DNA of 64,000 nt. It comes from Porphyromonas sp. oral taxon 275 (GTDB taxonomy: Bacteria > Bacteroidota > Bacteroidia > Bacteroidales > Porphyromonadaceae). Within the stretch, counting starts at the first letter, position 1, and every line of letters starts with the position of its first letter. The stretch lies in assembly GCF_018127745.1 (NCBI RefSeq), contig NZ_CP072333.1:806001-870000 (forward strand), written 5' to 3'. A program made the translations under genes and the position numbers. The notes under the pieces are model-generated. The model saw only the letters and a program-made list of their open reading frames with translations, ran no database searches and had not been told where the DNA came from. This document shows positions 17,604 to 27,156 of this stretch, piece by piece.

Positions 17604-18821
17604 TTAGCCCTGGCCTGGCTTGGCCTGAAGTATAGTGATGGGGTTGTGCTGGTCTACGGCCAGCAGCGTCTCATAGCTGATGTGCCAGCCTACGGAGGCT
17701 ACTGCAGCGCGGAAGTTGTCTAGGGTCTCGGTGGAGACCGAGTTGAATACCAGTACCCCGCGCTCGCCCATCAGCGCGGTCAGGCGCTCTACGAACTCCT
17801 GCAGGTGTCCGCCATGCCCGCCGATGAAGGCAGCCTCGGGGCGCGGCAGCCGCTCTAGATCCTGCTGCAGGAAGTCGCCGATGAGGTAGTCGATCCCAGG
17901 GGCGTGGAAGCGGCGACTATTGGTCTGCATCAGTTCGTCTCCCTCGGGGCGTATCTCGAAGGACTGTACATGCAGGTGCGGATAGCGGAGCTTCGCCTCG
18001 ATGGAGACACTCCCCGTGCAGAAGCCCACATCCCAGAGACAGCGGCGCTGCTCCAGCTCGAGGAGGCTGAGGCTCACTAGTCGTATAGGCATCTTGGTGA
18101 TCATATTCACTCGTCCATTGAGGGGGAAGAAGTCCAGCTCCTTGAGGCCCAGAGGAGCGGCGTACTGCGTGGGGGCCTTATGCTCCAGGATGAGGCAATT
18201 GGGGTGTGCAAAGTCGCGTCCTGGTACTTCCTCTAGGGGGAGGCTGTAGGTCTCCTGCCGCTCGCCCCCGAGCAGCACCCCGATGTGCATCGTGTAGCCC
18301 TCGTAGCCGTAGTCGAGCATATGCTGGGCGATGACGCTCGGCGTATGCTTCTTGTCGGTCAGCACCCCGACCTTAGCCCTGCGCTCTATAAGGGCGCGGT
18401 CGAACTCGTGCCAAGGGCGTCCCGTCAGCGAGACGACGTACATATCGTGGTAGGGCAGACGCAGGGCATGGGCCAGCATCTGCAGGGAGCTGAAGCTAGG
18501 CACGGTACGCTCGACACGCCCAGGGAACTCGCGCATCAGTGTCGTGGTGAAGCCGAAGAAGAGCGGGTCGCCCGAGGCGAAGACCACGACGGGCGCGTCG
18601 TGCTGGCGGTATTGTGCGTAGACGTCCTCTAGCGGTACGGTGATGTCGATCCAGAGGGCATCCTCGGGGAGCAAGGCCGCGACGAGCTCGCGGTGACGGC
18701 GTCCCCCTGAGAAGATGCGGTGCTGGGCGATGAGAGCCTGAAGGTCTGCGCTGAACTGGGGGGCCTCCTCGTCGTTCATGCCGAGGACGATGAAGGAGAG
18801 CCCGCTATTGTGATGCTTCAT
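17604..18821 (-). CDS. cobL: Precorrin-6Y C5,15-methyltransferase, CbiE-CbiT fusion
   Basis: This 405-residue fusion methylates C5 and C15 and decarboxylates the corrin-ring intermediate in B12 synthesis. The N-terminal CbiE half (about residues 1-205) has the tetrapyrrole-methylase signature FASGDPLFFGF. The C-terminal CbiT half (about 220-400) has the entry motif MITKMPIRLVSLS and the SAM-binding loop DVGFCTGSVSIEA. The CbiET fusion is common. The gene opens a unit with aroE and the TamL-like gene and has its own TAnnTTTG box. The only other corrin gene in the window is cbiGF at 53773-55587, about 36 kb away, so the B12 genes are dispersed. I found no cobalamin riboswitch upstream. Confidence 0.92.
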   Translation of the reverse strand: MKHHNSGLSFIVLGMNDEEAPQFSADLQALIAQHRIFSGGRRHRELVAALLPEDALWIDITVPLEDVYAQYRQHDAPVVVFASGDPLFFGFTTTLMREFPGRVERTVPSFSSLQMLAHALRLPYHDMYVVSLTGRPWHEFDRALIERRAKVGVLTDKKHTPSVIAQHMLDYGYEGYTMHIGVLLGGERQETYSLPLEEVPGRDFAHPNCLILEHKAPTQYAAPLGLKELDFFPLNGRVNMITKMPIRLVSLSLLELEQRRCLWDVGFCTGSVSIEAKLRYPHLHVQSFEIRPEGDELMQTNSRRFHAPGIDYLIGDFLQQDLERLPRPEAAFIGGHGGHLQEFVERLTALMGERGVLVFNSVSTETLDNFRAAVASVGWHISYETLLAVDQHNPITILQAKPGQG

Positions 18822-18873
18822 TGAGCTAGGATATTTGTGGTGATGGTCTTGGATGTATCATCCGCTTGCGCTG

Positions 18874-18881
18874 CAAAAATA
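18874..18881 (-). promoter_or_regulatory. Bacteroidota-type -7 box for cobL operon
   Basis: Minus strand reads TATTTTTG, preceded by AGAATTAGCGG, 53 bp upstream of the cobL start codon. Confidence 0.6.
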
Positions 18882-19137
18882 CCGCTAATTCTGCGCTTCG
18901 CCACATGGGCGCTCCGTCGAGAGGTCTCATAAGGCGCTCGGGCACTCGTTGGCCTCTGCCGAAGGCCAAGGGCGGACGAAGCTCCCTCGGGGCAATCCGT
19001 GCAAGGTGCGCAGGGGCTCGCTTACCCCTAGTTCGCCTCCGAGGGCCACTTGCCTTACTCCTTAGCTTAGCTCCTATAGGCTGGAGCTAGCCCGCTCCCT
19101 TATCCTGCAAAGTAGCTCGAGTATAAGGGGAGGGCTC

Positions 19138-19225
19138 GTGAGGGATATCAGTCAGCCCGCTGAGGGACGTCCGTCACGCCTCTGATGGATACCAGTCAGG
19201 AGGCTGAGGGCTATCCCTCACGGAG
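19138..19225 (-). repeat. Palindrome array 3, four 22-bp units (reverse)
   Basis: The units start at 19138, 19160, 19182 and 19204. Unit 1 is GTGAGGGATATCAGTCAG, unit 2 carries GACGTC, and unit 4 is CTGAGGGCTATCCCTCAC. It lies in the 676-bp gap between cobL and the MFS gene. The remainder of that gap holds the cobL promoter, the MFS terminator and GC-rich sequence in which I see no gene. Confidence 0.9.
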
Positions 19226-19425
19226 CTGGGATGAGGCTGTCGCCGCGCTGCCGCTTGGGTTTCCTTGACTCGGCCTAGGCTGGAGATGAAGTCTCGACTA
19301 CGTCTTGACTGTGCCTTCGCTTTGCTGGGCAAGAGCGTAGAGCGGCCTCCCCGCTTTGCTTAAACGCAGCTCTCCTTCCCTTGGATATAGGCCTTTTTAG
19401 CCTTTAGTCTAGGAGCTAAAAAAGA

Positions 19426-19461
19426 CGAAGCCCCGAGCGCAGGACTGCACTCGGGGCTTCG
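19426..19461 (-). terminator. Rho-independent terminator of the purA-folC-MFS unit
   Basis: A perfect 12-bp stem (CGAAGCCCCGAG with its complement) is followed on the minus strand by TCTTTTTT (complement of 19418-19425), 37 bp past the MFS stop codon. Confidence 0.88.
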
Positions 19462-19497
19462 TAGGAGTGGACTTGCTCGTGAGCGAGCGAGGTGAGC

Positions 19498-20928
19498 TTA
19501 CTTGGACTCGGTTACGTTGGGTAGTTCGAGGCCGTAGCCCTTCTTGCGGTCGACGGCCTTGAGGAAGGCACTGAGGACGAAGGCAACGACGCCGAAGCTA
19601 GCGAAGATGAGCATCGCCAGCGTGTAGTCCTTAGGCTGGCCCGCAGGGATATCCTTGTTCACGCTGTCCAGTACGCCGCCGATGACCACAGGCACAGACA
19701 TCAGACCGACATTCTGGATCCAGAAGATAGCGGAGTACGCAGAGCCCAGTACTTTGCTGTCGATGAGCTTGGGGACGCTGGGCCAGAGGGTCGCTGGGAC
19801 AAGCGAGAAGGAGATCCCGAGCAGTACAATCGCTAGGAAGGCCACCGTAGAGCTACTGCTGCTACCGACCTCGAAGGGGTAGATGGCGAAGATGAGGTGA
19901 CAGGCGACCATCAGCACGGAGCCTGCGATGAGCATCGTCGCGCCCTTACCCTTGCGGTCGAGGAAGAAGCCGAGGAAGGGCGTGATGATCATAGCCCCGA
20001 TGGGGAAGTAGCTAAAGAGGTTGGCTGCCTCCTCGAGCGAGAGCCCTACCTTGGCATTGAGCATCTCGGTAGCGAACTTCTGGAATGGGAAGATCGCCGA
20101 GTAGTAGAGGACGCAGAGCAGAGCCACCACCCAGAAGATCCCCTTGCCGAAGACCAGCTTGAGGTCGCTGAACTTGAAGGGCTCTTCCTCCTCGCTCTCC
20201 TCGCCGTCGAGCTCCTTATCCAGCGCCTTGTCCATGAAGCCGTAGACGATGTACAGCAGCAGACCGATGCAGAGCAGCGCTGCGCAGAAGATAACGGGAG
20301 CCTGCACGCTGCCCCATTCGGCTGCGATCTTGGGCGAGAGACGGAAGATGGAGAAGACGCCGAAGCGTGCCACGGCCATCTCGATACCCATAGCTAGCGC
20401 CATTTCCTTACCCTTGAACCACTTGACGATGGCACGGGATACGGTGACCCCCGCCATCTCGGTGCCGCAGCCGAAGAGCATGAAGCCGAGGCTCGCACAG
20501 AGGGCCGTCGGAGGCAGATTCCAGCCTGCTAGATCCTTGAGGAAGCCCGAGAAGCTATTCATCGCATCGTAGCCTAGGCCTCCGTTCTTAAAGGTCGCGC
20601 TGAGGGCATAGACCTTGAGGAGCGCGCCGATGACCATCAGCGAGCCCGAGAGCAGCGCCGTGAAGCGTACGCCCATGCGGTCGAGGATAATCCCCGCCAG
20701 GATGAGGAAGCCAACGAAGACATTGAGGAAGAACTCGCTCCCCCCATAGAGGCCGAAGACCGTAGAGTCCCACCCGAGCTCCGTCTCCACCATCGTCTTG
20801 ACGGGCGAGAGCACGTCGACGAACATATAGGCGAAGAACATCGTGAGCGAGAGGATCACGAGTGCTCCCCAGCGCGCCGCTGGCTTGTCACGCAGCAGCA
20901 CCTTGGCCTGTGATTGTACTTGTTCCAT
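19498..20928 (-). CDS. Major facilitator superfamily transporter
   Basis: This 476-residue inner-membrane protein has about twelve membrane segments, with a central cytoplasmic loop rich in acid residues (KELDGEESEEEEP) between the two halves. A typical MFS loop appears as LDRMGVRFTALLSG after the second helix and is echoed by LDRKGKGATMLIAGS in the second half. It follows folC by 9 bp and is the last gene before a strong terminator. The partner genes (purA, folC) suggest nothing firm about its substrate, which remains unassigned. Confidence 0.85.
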   Translation of the reverse strand: MEQVQSQAKVLLRDKPAARWGALVILSLTMFFAYMFVDVLSPVKTMVETELGWDSTVFGLYGGSEFFLNVFVGFLILAGIILDRMGVRFTALLSGSLMVIGALLKVYALSATFKNGGLGYDAMNSFSGFLKDLAGWNLPPTALCASLGFMLFGCGTEMAGVTVSRAIVKWFKGKEMALAMGIEMAVARFGVFSIFRLSPKIAAEWGSVQAPVIFCAALLCIGLLLYIVYGFMDKALDKELDGEESEEEEPFKFSDLKLVFGKGIFWVVALLCVLYYSAIFPFQKFATEMLNAKVGLSLEEAANLFSYFPIGAMIITPFLGFFLDRKGKGATMLIAGSVLMVACHLIFAIYPFEVGSSSSSTVAFLAIVLLGISFSLVPATLWPSVPKLIDSKVLGSAYSAIFWIQNVGLMSVPVVIGGVLDSVNKDIPAGQPKDYTLAMLIFASFGVVAFVLSAFLKAVDRKKGYGLELPNVTESK

Positions 20929-20937
20929 AGTGAGTAG

Positions 20938-22248
20938 TTATTTAGTGTTGTGATAGATGCTGATGAGGTCCGCTACGAGGAAGTTGCTTCCCCCGACGAA
21001 GATGAGTTCGCCCGCTGCTGCCGATGCCTTCGCAGCCTCTAGCGCAGCGCTGATATCAGGGTAGGCCTCGCCTCGGAGCCCGTAGCTCTCGGCGAGCTCC
21101 TGCAGCTCTCGAGCTGGCAGCGCCCGTGCTACACGTGCGGCCGTGAAGTAATAACGAGCCTCCGGCGGAAGTAGTGCAAGGACGTGGCGGACGTCCTTGT
21201 CGCTCACCATACCGAAGATGATGTGCAGCGGACAGCCTAGAGAGCGCAGCTGCTCGACGACGTAGCGCACGCCGTCCTCATTATGCCCCGTGTCGCAGAT
21301 GACCCAGGGGGAGCGGCTGAGCGTCTCCCAGCGGCCGCGCAGTCCCGTGAGGGCGCAGACTTCGGCAAGGCCCTTACGGACAGCTTCGTCAGGGAGCTCC
21401 AGACCTAGGCGGCGCAGCTCCTCGACGGCGGTGAGGATGGTCGGTACATTGTAGCGCTGCGCTGCGCCACCGAGCTCGAAGTAAACGGAGCGCTCTGCTT
21501 CCCCTTGTCCCTTAGGCTGGAGATAGAGGGTCTGCCCTGTGGCCTCGGGCTGGGATCGGACGAAGCGGAACTCTGTGGCAGCGAGCCGCAGTGGGGCTGC
21601 TTCCTCCTCAGCACGCCGCTGGAAGGTCGCCAGCACCTCGGGCTCCTCAGCCCGACCGATGATGACGGGAGTCTGGGGCTTGATGATGCCCCCCTTCTCA
21701 TAGGCGATCTTCGCCAGTGTGTCCCCTAGGTACTGGGTGTGGTCGAGGCTGATGCCCGTGATGGTCGAGAGGATAGGGGAGATGATGTTGGTACTATCGA
21801 GTCGGCCGCCCATCCCTACCTCGATGATGGCGTAGTCTACCTGCTGATCATGGAAGTAGCAGAAGGCCATGAGCGTCGTGAGCTCGAAGAAGGAGGGCCT
21901 CAGCTGGGCGATCTGCGCTCGGGCGCCCTCGGTGAAGCGCACGACGTAGTCTTGGTCAATAGGCTGGCCATTGACGCGTATGCGCTCGCTGAAGTCTAGG
22001 AGGTGGGGCGAGGTGAAGAGGCCCACACGATAGCCCGCAGTTTGTAGGATTGCCGCCAGACTATGGGAGGTAGAGCCCTTGCCATTGGTGCCAGCTACGT
22101 GGATGGAGCGGAAGGCGCGGTGCGGATGCCCGTAGTGCGCATCCAGCTGCCTCGTTGTATCCAGCCCAGGCTTATAAGCGCTAGCCCCCACCTCTTGGAA
22201 GGCAGGGGTAGCGGCATATAGATATTGGAGTGCTTCGGTATAGGTCAT
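20938..22248 (-). CDS. folC: Folylpolyglutamate synthase / dihydrofolate synthase
   Basis: FolC adds glutamate to dihydropteroate and folates in the cytoplasm. The 436 residues are the usual length. The P-loop is VAGTNGKGST (residues 51-60), followed by the folate-loop signature LFTSPHLLDFSERIRVNG. Further Mur-ligase-type motifs appear in GMGGRLDSTN and DTGHNEDGVRYV. It sits 21 bp after purA and 9 bp before the MFS gene. One gene may serve both activities, as in many bacteria. Confidence 0.94.
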   Translation of the reverse strand: MTYTEALQYLYAATPAFQEVGASAYKPGLDTTRQLDAHYGHPHRAFRSIHVAGTNGKGSTSHSLAAILQTAGYRVGLFTSPHLLDFSERIRVNGQPIDQDYVVRFTEGARAQIAQLRPSFFELTTLMAFCYFHDQQVDYAIIEVGMGGRLDSTNIISPILSTITGISLDHTQYLGDTLAKIAYEKGGIIKPQTPVIIGRAEEPEVLATFQRRAEEEAAPLRLAATEFRFVRSQPEATGQTLYLQPKGQGEAERSVYFELGGAAQRYNVPTILTAVEELRRLGLELPDEAVRKGLAEVCALTGLRGRWETLSRSPWVICDTGHNEDGVRYVVEQLRSLGCPLHIIFGMVSDKDVRHVLALLPPEARYYFTAARVARALPARELQELAESYGLRGEAYPDISAALEAAKASAAAGELIFVGGSNFLVADLISIYHNTK

Positions 22249-22269
22249 GTAGCAGCAGACTCCCCTCTA

Positions 22270-23553
22270 CTAGGGAAGTAGCTCGGGGTGTAGCGCGATT
22301 GTCTGCGCTCGGTCGGGGCCGACAGATACTACGGCGATGGGCACCCCGATCTGCTCCTCGATGAAGGTGATGTAGTCCCGCAGCTCCTGGGGGAAGTCCT
22401 CGTAGCGCGTCAGCTGCGTGGTGTCGCACTTCCAGCCCTTGAGCTCGGTGTAGTGCGGCTTGACCTCGTCGCTGAGCTCGTAGGGGAAGCTGCGCGTCAG
22501 CTCGCCCTTGATCTCATAGTCGGTACAGACGCGGATCGTGTCGAAGCTATCCAGCACGTCGCTCTTCATCATGATGAGGCGCGTGGCGCCATTGAGCATC
22601 ACCGTGTAGCGCAGAGCCACCAGGTCGAGCCAGCCGCAGCGACGGCGGCGCCCCGTGACGGAGCCGAACTCATGCCCCAGCGAGCAGAGGCGCTCGCCCG
22701 TCTCATCAAAGAGCTCGGTGGGGAAGGGCCCCGCACCGACGCGCGTGCAATAGGCCTTGAAGATGCCATAGACCTCGCCGATATGCCGGGGCGCTACGCC
22801 CAGGCCGGTGCAGCAGCCTGCGCTGATGGTGCTGCTCGAGGTGACAAAGGGATAGGAGCCGAAGTCGATGTCCAGCAGTGAGCCCTGGGCTCCCTCCGCC
22901 AGGACGCTCTGCCCGCGGTGTAGCGACTCGTTGACGAAGTGCTCGCTGTCTACGAAGGTGAACTCCTGTAGGTAGCGGATGCCCTCCATCCACTGCTGCT
23001 CCAGCTCCTCAAGCCCCTCTACGGGGTAGTCCCAGGCACGCAGTAGTGCCAGGTGTCGCTCCTTGGCTGCCTGATAGCGCTCCTCCAGCTGGTGCTCGAT
23101 GTCGCCTACACGCAGTCCCGTGCGCCCGATCTTGTCCGTATAGGTCGGGCCGATGCCCTTGCCCGTGGTGCCGATCTTGGCCGAACCCTTGTGCGCCTCC
23201 TGTGCTGCGTCGATGTAGCGATGCGTGGGGAGGATCAGATGGGCCTTGCGCGAGATGAGGAGACGCTTGCGGAGGTCGTGTCCGCTACGCGAGAGCGCAC
23301 GAGCCTCCTCGGCGAAGAGGATGGGGTCGAGTACTACACCATTGCCTATGACATTGAGCTTGTCCCCCTGGAAGATCCCCGAGGGGATGGAGCGCAGGAT
23401 GTACTTCTCGCCCTCGAACTCTAAGGTGTGCCCTGCGTTGGGCCCGCCCTGGAATCGAGCTATGAGGTCATAGGAGGGGGTCAGGACATCGACGATCTTG
23501 CCTTTGCCTTCGTCGCCCCATTGCAGTCCGAGCAGGACATCAACTTTCTTCAT
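22270..23553 (-). CDS. purA: Adenylosuccinate synthetase
   Basis: PurA joins IMP and aspartate using GTP on the way to AMP. The 427-residue protein begins with LLGLQWGDEGKGKIVD, the GTP-binding loop and catalytic Asp, followed by GGPNAGHT. The IMP site is visible in IGTTGKGIGP, and TEGAQG-like AEGAQGSLLDIDFGSYPFVTSS and GRRRRCGWLD are conserved. The gene leads a unit with folC and an MFS transporter and has a TAnnTTTG box about 90 bp upstream. Confidence 0.96.
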   Translation of the reverse strand: MKKVDVLLGLQWGDEGKGKIVDVLTPSYDLIARFQGGPNAGHTLEFEGEKYILRSIPSGIFQGDKLNVIGNGVVLDPILFAEEARALSRSGHDLRKRLLISRKAHLILPTHRYIDAAQEAHKGSAKIGTTGKGIGPTYTDKIGRTGLRVGDIEHQLEERYQAAKERHLALLRAWDYPVEGLEELEQQWMEGIRYLQEFTFVDSEHFVNESLHRGQSVLAEGAQGSLLDIDFGSYPFVTSSSTISAGCCTGLGVAPRHIGEVYGIFKAYCTRVGAGPFPTELFDETGERLCSLGHEFGSVTGRRRRCGWLDLVALRYTVMLNGATRLIMMKSDVLDSFDTIRVCTDYEIKGELTRSFPYELSDEVKPHYTELKGWKCDTTQLTRYEDFPQELRDYITFIEEQIGVPIAVVSVGPDRAQTIALHPELLP

Positions 23554-23641
23554 TATAGTATCGAGTGTGTATCTGTGATTCGTTCGCTTGCGCTGAGTCG
23601 GGTCGTCTACTGCTAGTGCGACAGCCCAGCGAGTGGTGCTA

Positions 23642-23649
23642 CAAATATA
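23642..23649 (-). promoter_or_regulatory. Bacteroidota-type -7 box for purA operon
   Basis: Minus strand reads TATATTTG, about 90 bp upstream of the purA start codon, preceded by an AT-rich AAATATGAC. Confidence 0.6.
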
Positions 23650-23792
23650 GTCATATTTGCTAGGCTATATCCATCCCTTTGCTAGCTAGCTTAGGCTGGA
23701 GCAGGGGAAGCCCTCCAGCAGTGCCCTTATCCTTAGTCAAGCGGGCAGGGAAAGCTAAGTCCCAGCGGTGCGCGGCTATAAGGGGCACCCCT

Positions 23793-23880
23793 CTGAGGGA
23801 TGTCAGTCAGCTTCTTGAGGGACGTCCGTCAGGCGCCTGAGGGATATCGGTCGGGAGGCTGAGGGATATCCTCCACAAAG
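23793..23880 (-). repeat. Palindrome array 4, four 22-bp units (reverse)
   Basis: The units start at 23793, 23815, 23837 and 23859. Unit 1 is CTGAGGGATGTCAGTCAG and unit 2 carries GACGTC. The array lies in the 506-bp gap between purA and merR. Beyond the purA promoter I see no other element in that gap. Confidence 0.9.
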
Positions 23881-24059
23881 CTGCAGCAAGGCTGTGGCCT
23901 CGCTTTACCGCCTTAGTCCCCTTTGTCGGGACGCCTTGGAATAGCCCTCGGCACGCAGTCTGCGAGCTCCTTTTGTGTCCCTTGGGCAAGGCGGTTCCCA
24001 TTGCCTCCCAGTCAGCCTCAAGCCGCTCCTGCCCTTGGCCCGGAGAGTGCCTCCAGCCT

Positions 24060-24386
24060 CTAGGACTCTAGCTGCGCCCTCAGCTCAAGCAGACGCTCAC
24101 GGATCTGGCGTAGCCGTGTGAGCGTGTCTAGCTGCGTGTCTAGGCGCTTCTTGGTACGCTTCAGTTCGTCCTGTGCGCCCTCGATGGTGAACTTACGTAC
24201 GCGCAGTAGATACTGCACGGTACGTATGTTCTCTATATCCTGCTGGGTATAGCGCCTAGCTCCCTTGTCGCAGTGCGCGGGGGCGAGGTGCGGGAACTCC
24301 GACTCCCAGTGGCGCAGGGTAGAGACCTGCTCCCCCAGGAGATGGGCGACCTCCTTGATGCGGTAGTAGAGCTTGGAGCCAGCCAT
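24060..24386 (-). CDS. Small MerR-family DNA-binding protein
   Basis: This 108-residue protein is a MerR-type winged-helix regulator. The N-terminal YYRIKEVAHLLGEQVSTLRHWE is the helix-turn-helix, followed by the wing segment GARRYTQQDIENI. A C-terminal helix from about residue 65 should form the dimer coiled coil. There is no effector-binding domain and no cysteine cluster for metal sensing, so the signal, if any, is unknown. The gene is the last of the greA-HIT-ABC-F-manA-merR unit, 27 bp after manA. Short MerR proteins like this occur widely in Bacteroidota. Confidence 0.85.
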   Translation of the reverse strand: MAGSKLYYRIKEVAHLLGEQVSTLRHWESEFPHLAPAHCDKGARRYTQQDIENIRTVQYLLRVRKFTIEGAQDELKRTKKRLDTQLDTLTRLRQIRERLLELRAQLES

Positions 24387-24413
24387 AGGGGTCGTCTGAC
24401 TACAGTAGGGAGA

Positions 24414-25406
24414 CTACAGCTCGGGGATGTAGGTCTCGAGCAGCTTGCAGCTGGGGCTGGGTAGGAGCGTCAGTTCGCGGTTCTCTGCTGGTACCAGCAC
24501 GCTCTGTCCCTGGTGGAGCTGGACCTCGTAGCCTGCGGCGTCACGTAGCGTTAGCGCACCCTCCATACAGATGTAGATGACAAAGCTATCCAGGGCGCTC
24601 CAGTCGCGGTGGAGTGGGGCGTCGAGGTCGAGGAGCTTGGTCTCGAAGTAAGGGCAGGAGACGAGGTCCACGGGCTGGTCCTTGGCGGGCGTATAGGCCG
24701 TGCGGTAGTCGTCCTGTAGCTGGTAGTCGATGGCATCCTTGGCGAGCTCGGTGTGCAGCTCACGCTTGTTGCCCGCTGCGTCGGTACGATCGTAGTCGTA
24801 GATGCGGTAGGTGATGTTGGAGGTCTGCTGGATCTCGGCGATGAAGCAGCCTGCACCGATGGCGTGGACGCGCCCTGCGGGGAGGAAGAAGACGTCGCCG
24901 GGCTTGACCTCGTACTCCGCTAGAGCCTCGACGATCGTACCCTCGGCGATGCGCTTCACGTAGTCCTCGGGCGAGGACTGGACGGCGAAGCCGCTGTATA
25001 GCTTAGCCCCCTTAGCGGCGGAGATGACGTACCACATCTCCGTCTTGCCGAAGGAGTTGTGGCGCTTCATGCCCAGCGCGTCATCGGGGTGTACCTGTAT
25101 GGAGAGGTAGTCGCGTGCGTCGATGAACTTGATGAGCAGCGGGAAGCGGTCGCCGAAGCGCGCCTTCACGCGTGCGCCGACGAGACGGTCGCCATAGGTG
25201 CGGAGTAGCTCGTCGAGGTTCTGCCCCTTGAGGGCGCCCTCGGCTACGATGCTGTAGTTGTCATCGACGTGGGAGATCTCCCAGCTCTCGCCCACCTTCT
25301 TGTCATCGGGCTCGAGTCCCTTGAAGGGGCGGATGTCTTGGCCTCCCCAGATGACTTCCTTGAGTAGTGGGGCGAAGGTCAGGGGGTATAGTGTCTGCTG
25401 TGCCAT
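24414..25406 (-). CDS. manA: Mannose-6-phosphate isomerase, class I
   Basis: ManA interconverts fructose 6-phosphate and mannose 6-phosphate, feeding GDP-mannose. The 330-residue cupin protein shows the zinc ligands of the family: Gln104 and His106 in SIQVHPDD, Glu123 in KTEMWYV, and His181 in GRVHAIG. The gene sits between an ABC-F gene and merR. GDP-mannose is the substrate of the gmd and fcl products encoded at 48945-51103, so this enzyme plausibly supplies the same pathway, although in another operon. Confidence 0.93.
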   Translation of the reverse strand: MAQQTLYPLTFAPLLKEVIWGGQDIRPFKGLEPDDKKVGESWEISHVDDNYSIVAEGALKGQNLDELLRTYGDRLVGARVKARFGDRFPLLIKFIDARDYLSIQVHPDDALGMKRHNSFGKTEMWYVISAAKGAKLYSGFAVQSSPEDYVKRIAEGTIVEALAEYEVKPGDVFFLPAGRVHAIGAGCFIAEIQQTSNITYRIYDYDRTDAAGNKRELHTELAKDAIDYQLQDDYRTAYTPAKDQPVDLVSCPYFETKLLDLDAPLHRDWSALDSFVIYICMEGALTLRDAAGYEVQLHQGQSVLVPAENRELTLLPSPSCKLLETYIPEL

Positions 25407-25442
25407 AGGTCTATAGGTATTGCTATCAGTAAGTGTTGATGA

Positions 25443-27083
25443 TTATCCTTGGGTACGCTCCAGCTCGCGGAGGTTCTCCATCTTTTTTCGTTGCATGAAT
25501 TCGTAGATCCCCTCGAGGTGCTCTGTGACCTTGCCGCCACCGAACTCGTAGACCTTGCTGACGAGCCCGTCGAGGAAGTCACGGTCGTGTGAGACGAGGA
25601 TGAGCGTCCCGTCATAGGCTAGGAGGGCCTGCTTGAGGACCTCCTTAGTCTTCATGTCGAGGTGGTTGGTAGGCTCGTCGAGGATGAGGAGATTGTAGGG
25701 CTCGAGGAGCAGCTTGAGCAGGGCTAGACGCGTGCGCTCTCCGCCAGAGAGCACCTTGACCTTCTTGGCCGAAGCCTCGCCACCGAACATGAAGGCCCCC
25801 AGTAGGTCCTTGATCTTGGTGCGTATCTCTCCCTCGGCGATGTCGTCTATCGTCTGGAAGACGGTGCGTGTCTCATCCTCTATGGCCGCCTGGTTCTGGG
25901 CGAAGTAACCGATCGAGACGTTATGCCCGAGCGTCAGGGTGCCCTCGTGCTCGAGCTCCTTCATGATGCAGCGCACCAGCGTACTCTTCCCCTCGCCGTT
26001 CTTCCCGACGAAGGCGATCTTGTCTCCGCGCTCGATCATCAGATCGACCCCAGAGAAGATACGCTTGTCCTCGAAGGCCTTGCCTACGCTCTCCATCTGT
26101 ACGGGGTAGGTGCCCGAGCGAGGGGCTGGTGGGAAGCGGAGACGGATTGCGGAGCTGTCTATCTCATCGACCTCGACGAGCTCTAGCTTCTCCAGCATGC
26201 GCACGCGGCTCTGCACTTGGTTAGTCTTGGAGTAGGTGCCCTTGAAGCGCTCGATGAAGTCCTGGGTCTCTGCGATGAACTTCTGCTGCTCCTCATAGGC
26301 CTTCTGCTGCTGCTCGCGGCGCTCGGCGCGTAGGCGCTGGTACTCGCTGTAGTTGACCTTGTAGTCATAGATGCGCCCCATGGTGATCTCTAGAGTGCGC
26401 GTCGTGATATGGTCTACGAAGGCGCGGTCGTGGCTGATCACGACGACGGTCTGCCCCGTCTCGATGAGGAAGTCCTCCAGCCACTGGATGGACTCGATGT
26501 CTAGGTGGTTGGTCGGCTCGTCCAGCAGGAGGACGTCGGGCTTCTGTAGCAGGAGCTTCGCCAGCTCGATACGCATACGCCAGCCGCCACTGAACTCTGA
26601 GGTCTGTCGGTCGAAGTCGCTACGCTTGAAGCCCAGGCCCAGCAGCGTCAGCTCTACGGCCTTGTCGTAGTTGATCTCCTCGATGGCATAGTACTTCTCC
26701 CCTAGGGTAGAGACCTCCTCGATGATAGCCATGTACTCCGGACTGTCGTAGTCGGTACGTGTCGTCAGCTGCTCGTTGAGCTCCTCCATGCGTGCCGCCA
26801 TAGCATGTATATGGCTGAAGGCCTGCTCTGTCTCCTCGAAGACGGTGCGTCCATCCTCGGTCAGTAGATGCTGCGGCAGGTAGGCGACCTTGACGCCCGA
26901 GGGTACGTTGACCTTACCTCGGGTAGCCTCGCGGGTGCCGCTGAGGATCTTCAGTAGCGTGGACTTCCCCGCACCATTCTTACCCATCAGGGCTATACGG
27001 TCCTTGGGGTTGATGACGAAGGAGATGTTCGAGAATAGGGGAGCGCCACCGATCTCAACGGTGAGCCCATCGACAGATATCAT
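25443..27083 (-). CDS. ABC-F family ATPase (ribosome-associated type)
   Basis: This 546-residue soluble protein has two ABC ATPase domains and no membrane domain, the layout of ABC-F translation factors. The first Walker A is GKNGAGKST near residues 35-42 with signature FSGGWRMRIEL. The second is GKNGEGKST with signature LSGGERTRLALL. Both Walker B motifs read LLLDEPTNHLD or LILDEPTNHLD. A linker of about 80 charged residues between the domains contains REQQQKAYEEQQKF, matching the P-site tRNA-interaction motif region. It is closest in layout to YbiT-type housekeeping members; a role in antibiotic resistance cannot be excluded but nothing suggests it. Confidence 0.92.
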   Translation of the reverse strand: MISVDGLTVEIGGAPLFSNISFVINPKDRIALMGKNGAGKSTLLKILSGTREATRGKVNVPSGVKVAYLPQHLLTEDGRTVFEETEQAFSHIHAMAARMEELNEQLTTRTDYDSPEYMAIIEEVSTLGEKYYAIEEINYDKAVELTLLGLGFKRSDFDRQTSEFSGGWRMRIELAKLLLQKPDVLLLDEPTNHLDIESIQWLEDFLIETGQTVVVISHDRAFVDHITTRTLEITMGRIYDYKVNYSEYQRLRAERREQQQKAYEEQQKFIAETQDFIERFKGTYSKTNQVQSRVRMLEKLELVEVDEIDSSAIRLRFPPAPRSGTYPVQMESVGKAFEDKRIFSGVDLMIERGDKIAFVGKNGEGKSTLVRCIMKELEHEGTLTLGHNVSIGYFAQNQAAIEDETRTVFQTIDDIAEGEIRTKIKDLLGAFMFGGEASAKKVKVLSGGERTRLALLKLLLEPYNLLILDEPTNHLDMKTKEVLKQALLAYDGTLILVSHDRDFLDGLVSKVYEFGGGKVTEHLEGIYEFMQRKKMENLRELERTQG

Positions 27084-27156
27084 ATAGAGTATATGGGGAG
27101 TAAAGGTCTGCGGAGATCGAGCCGCAGGGCTGGGTGAGGCGGCCTCGAGTGGAGGG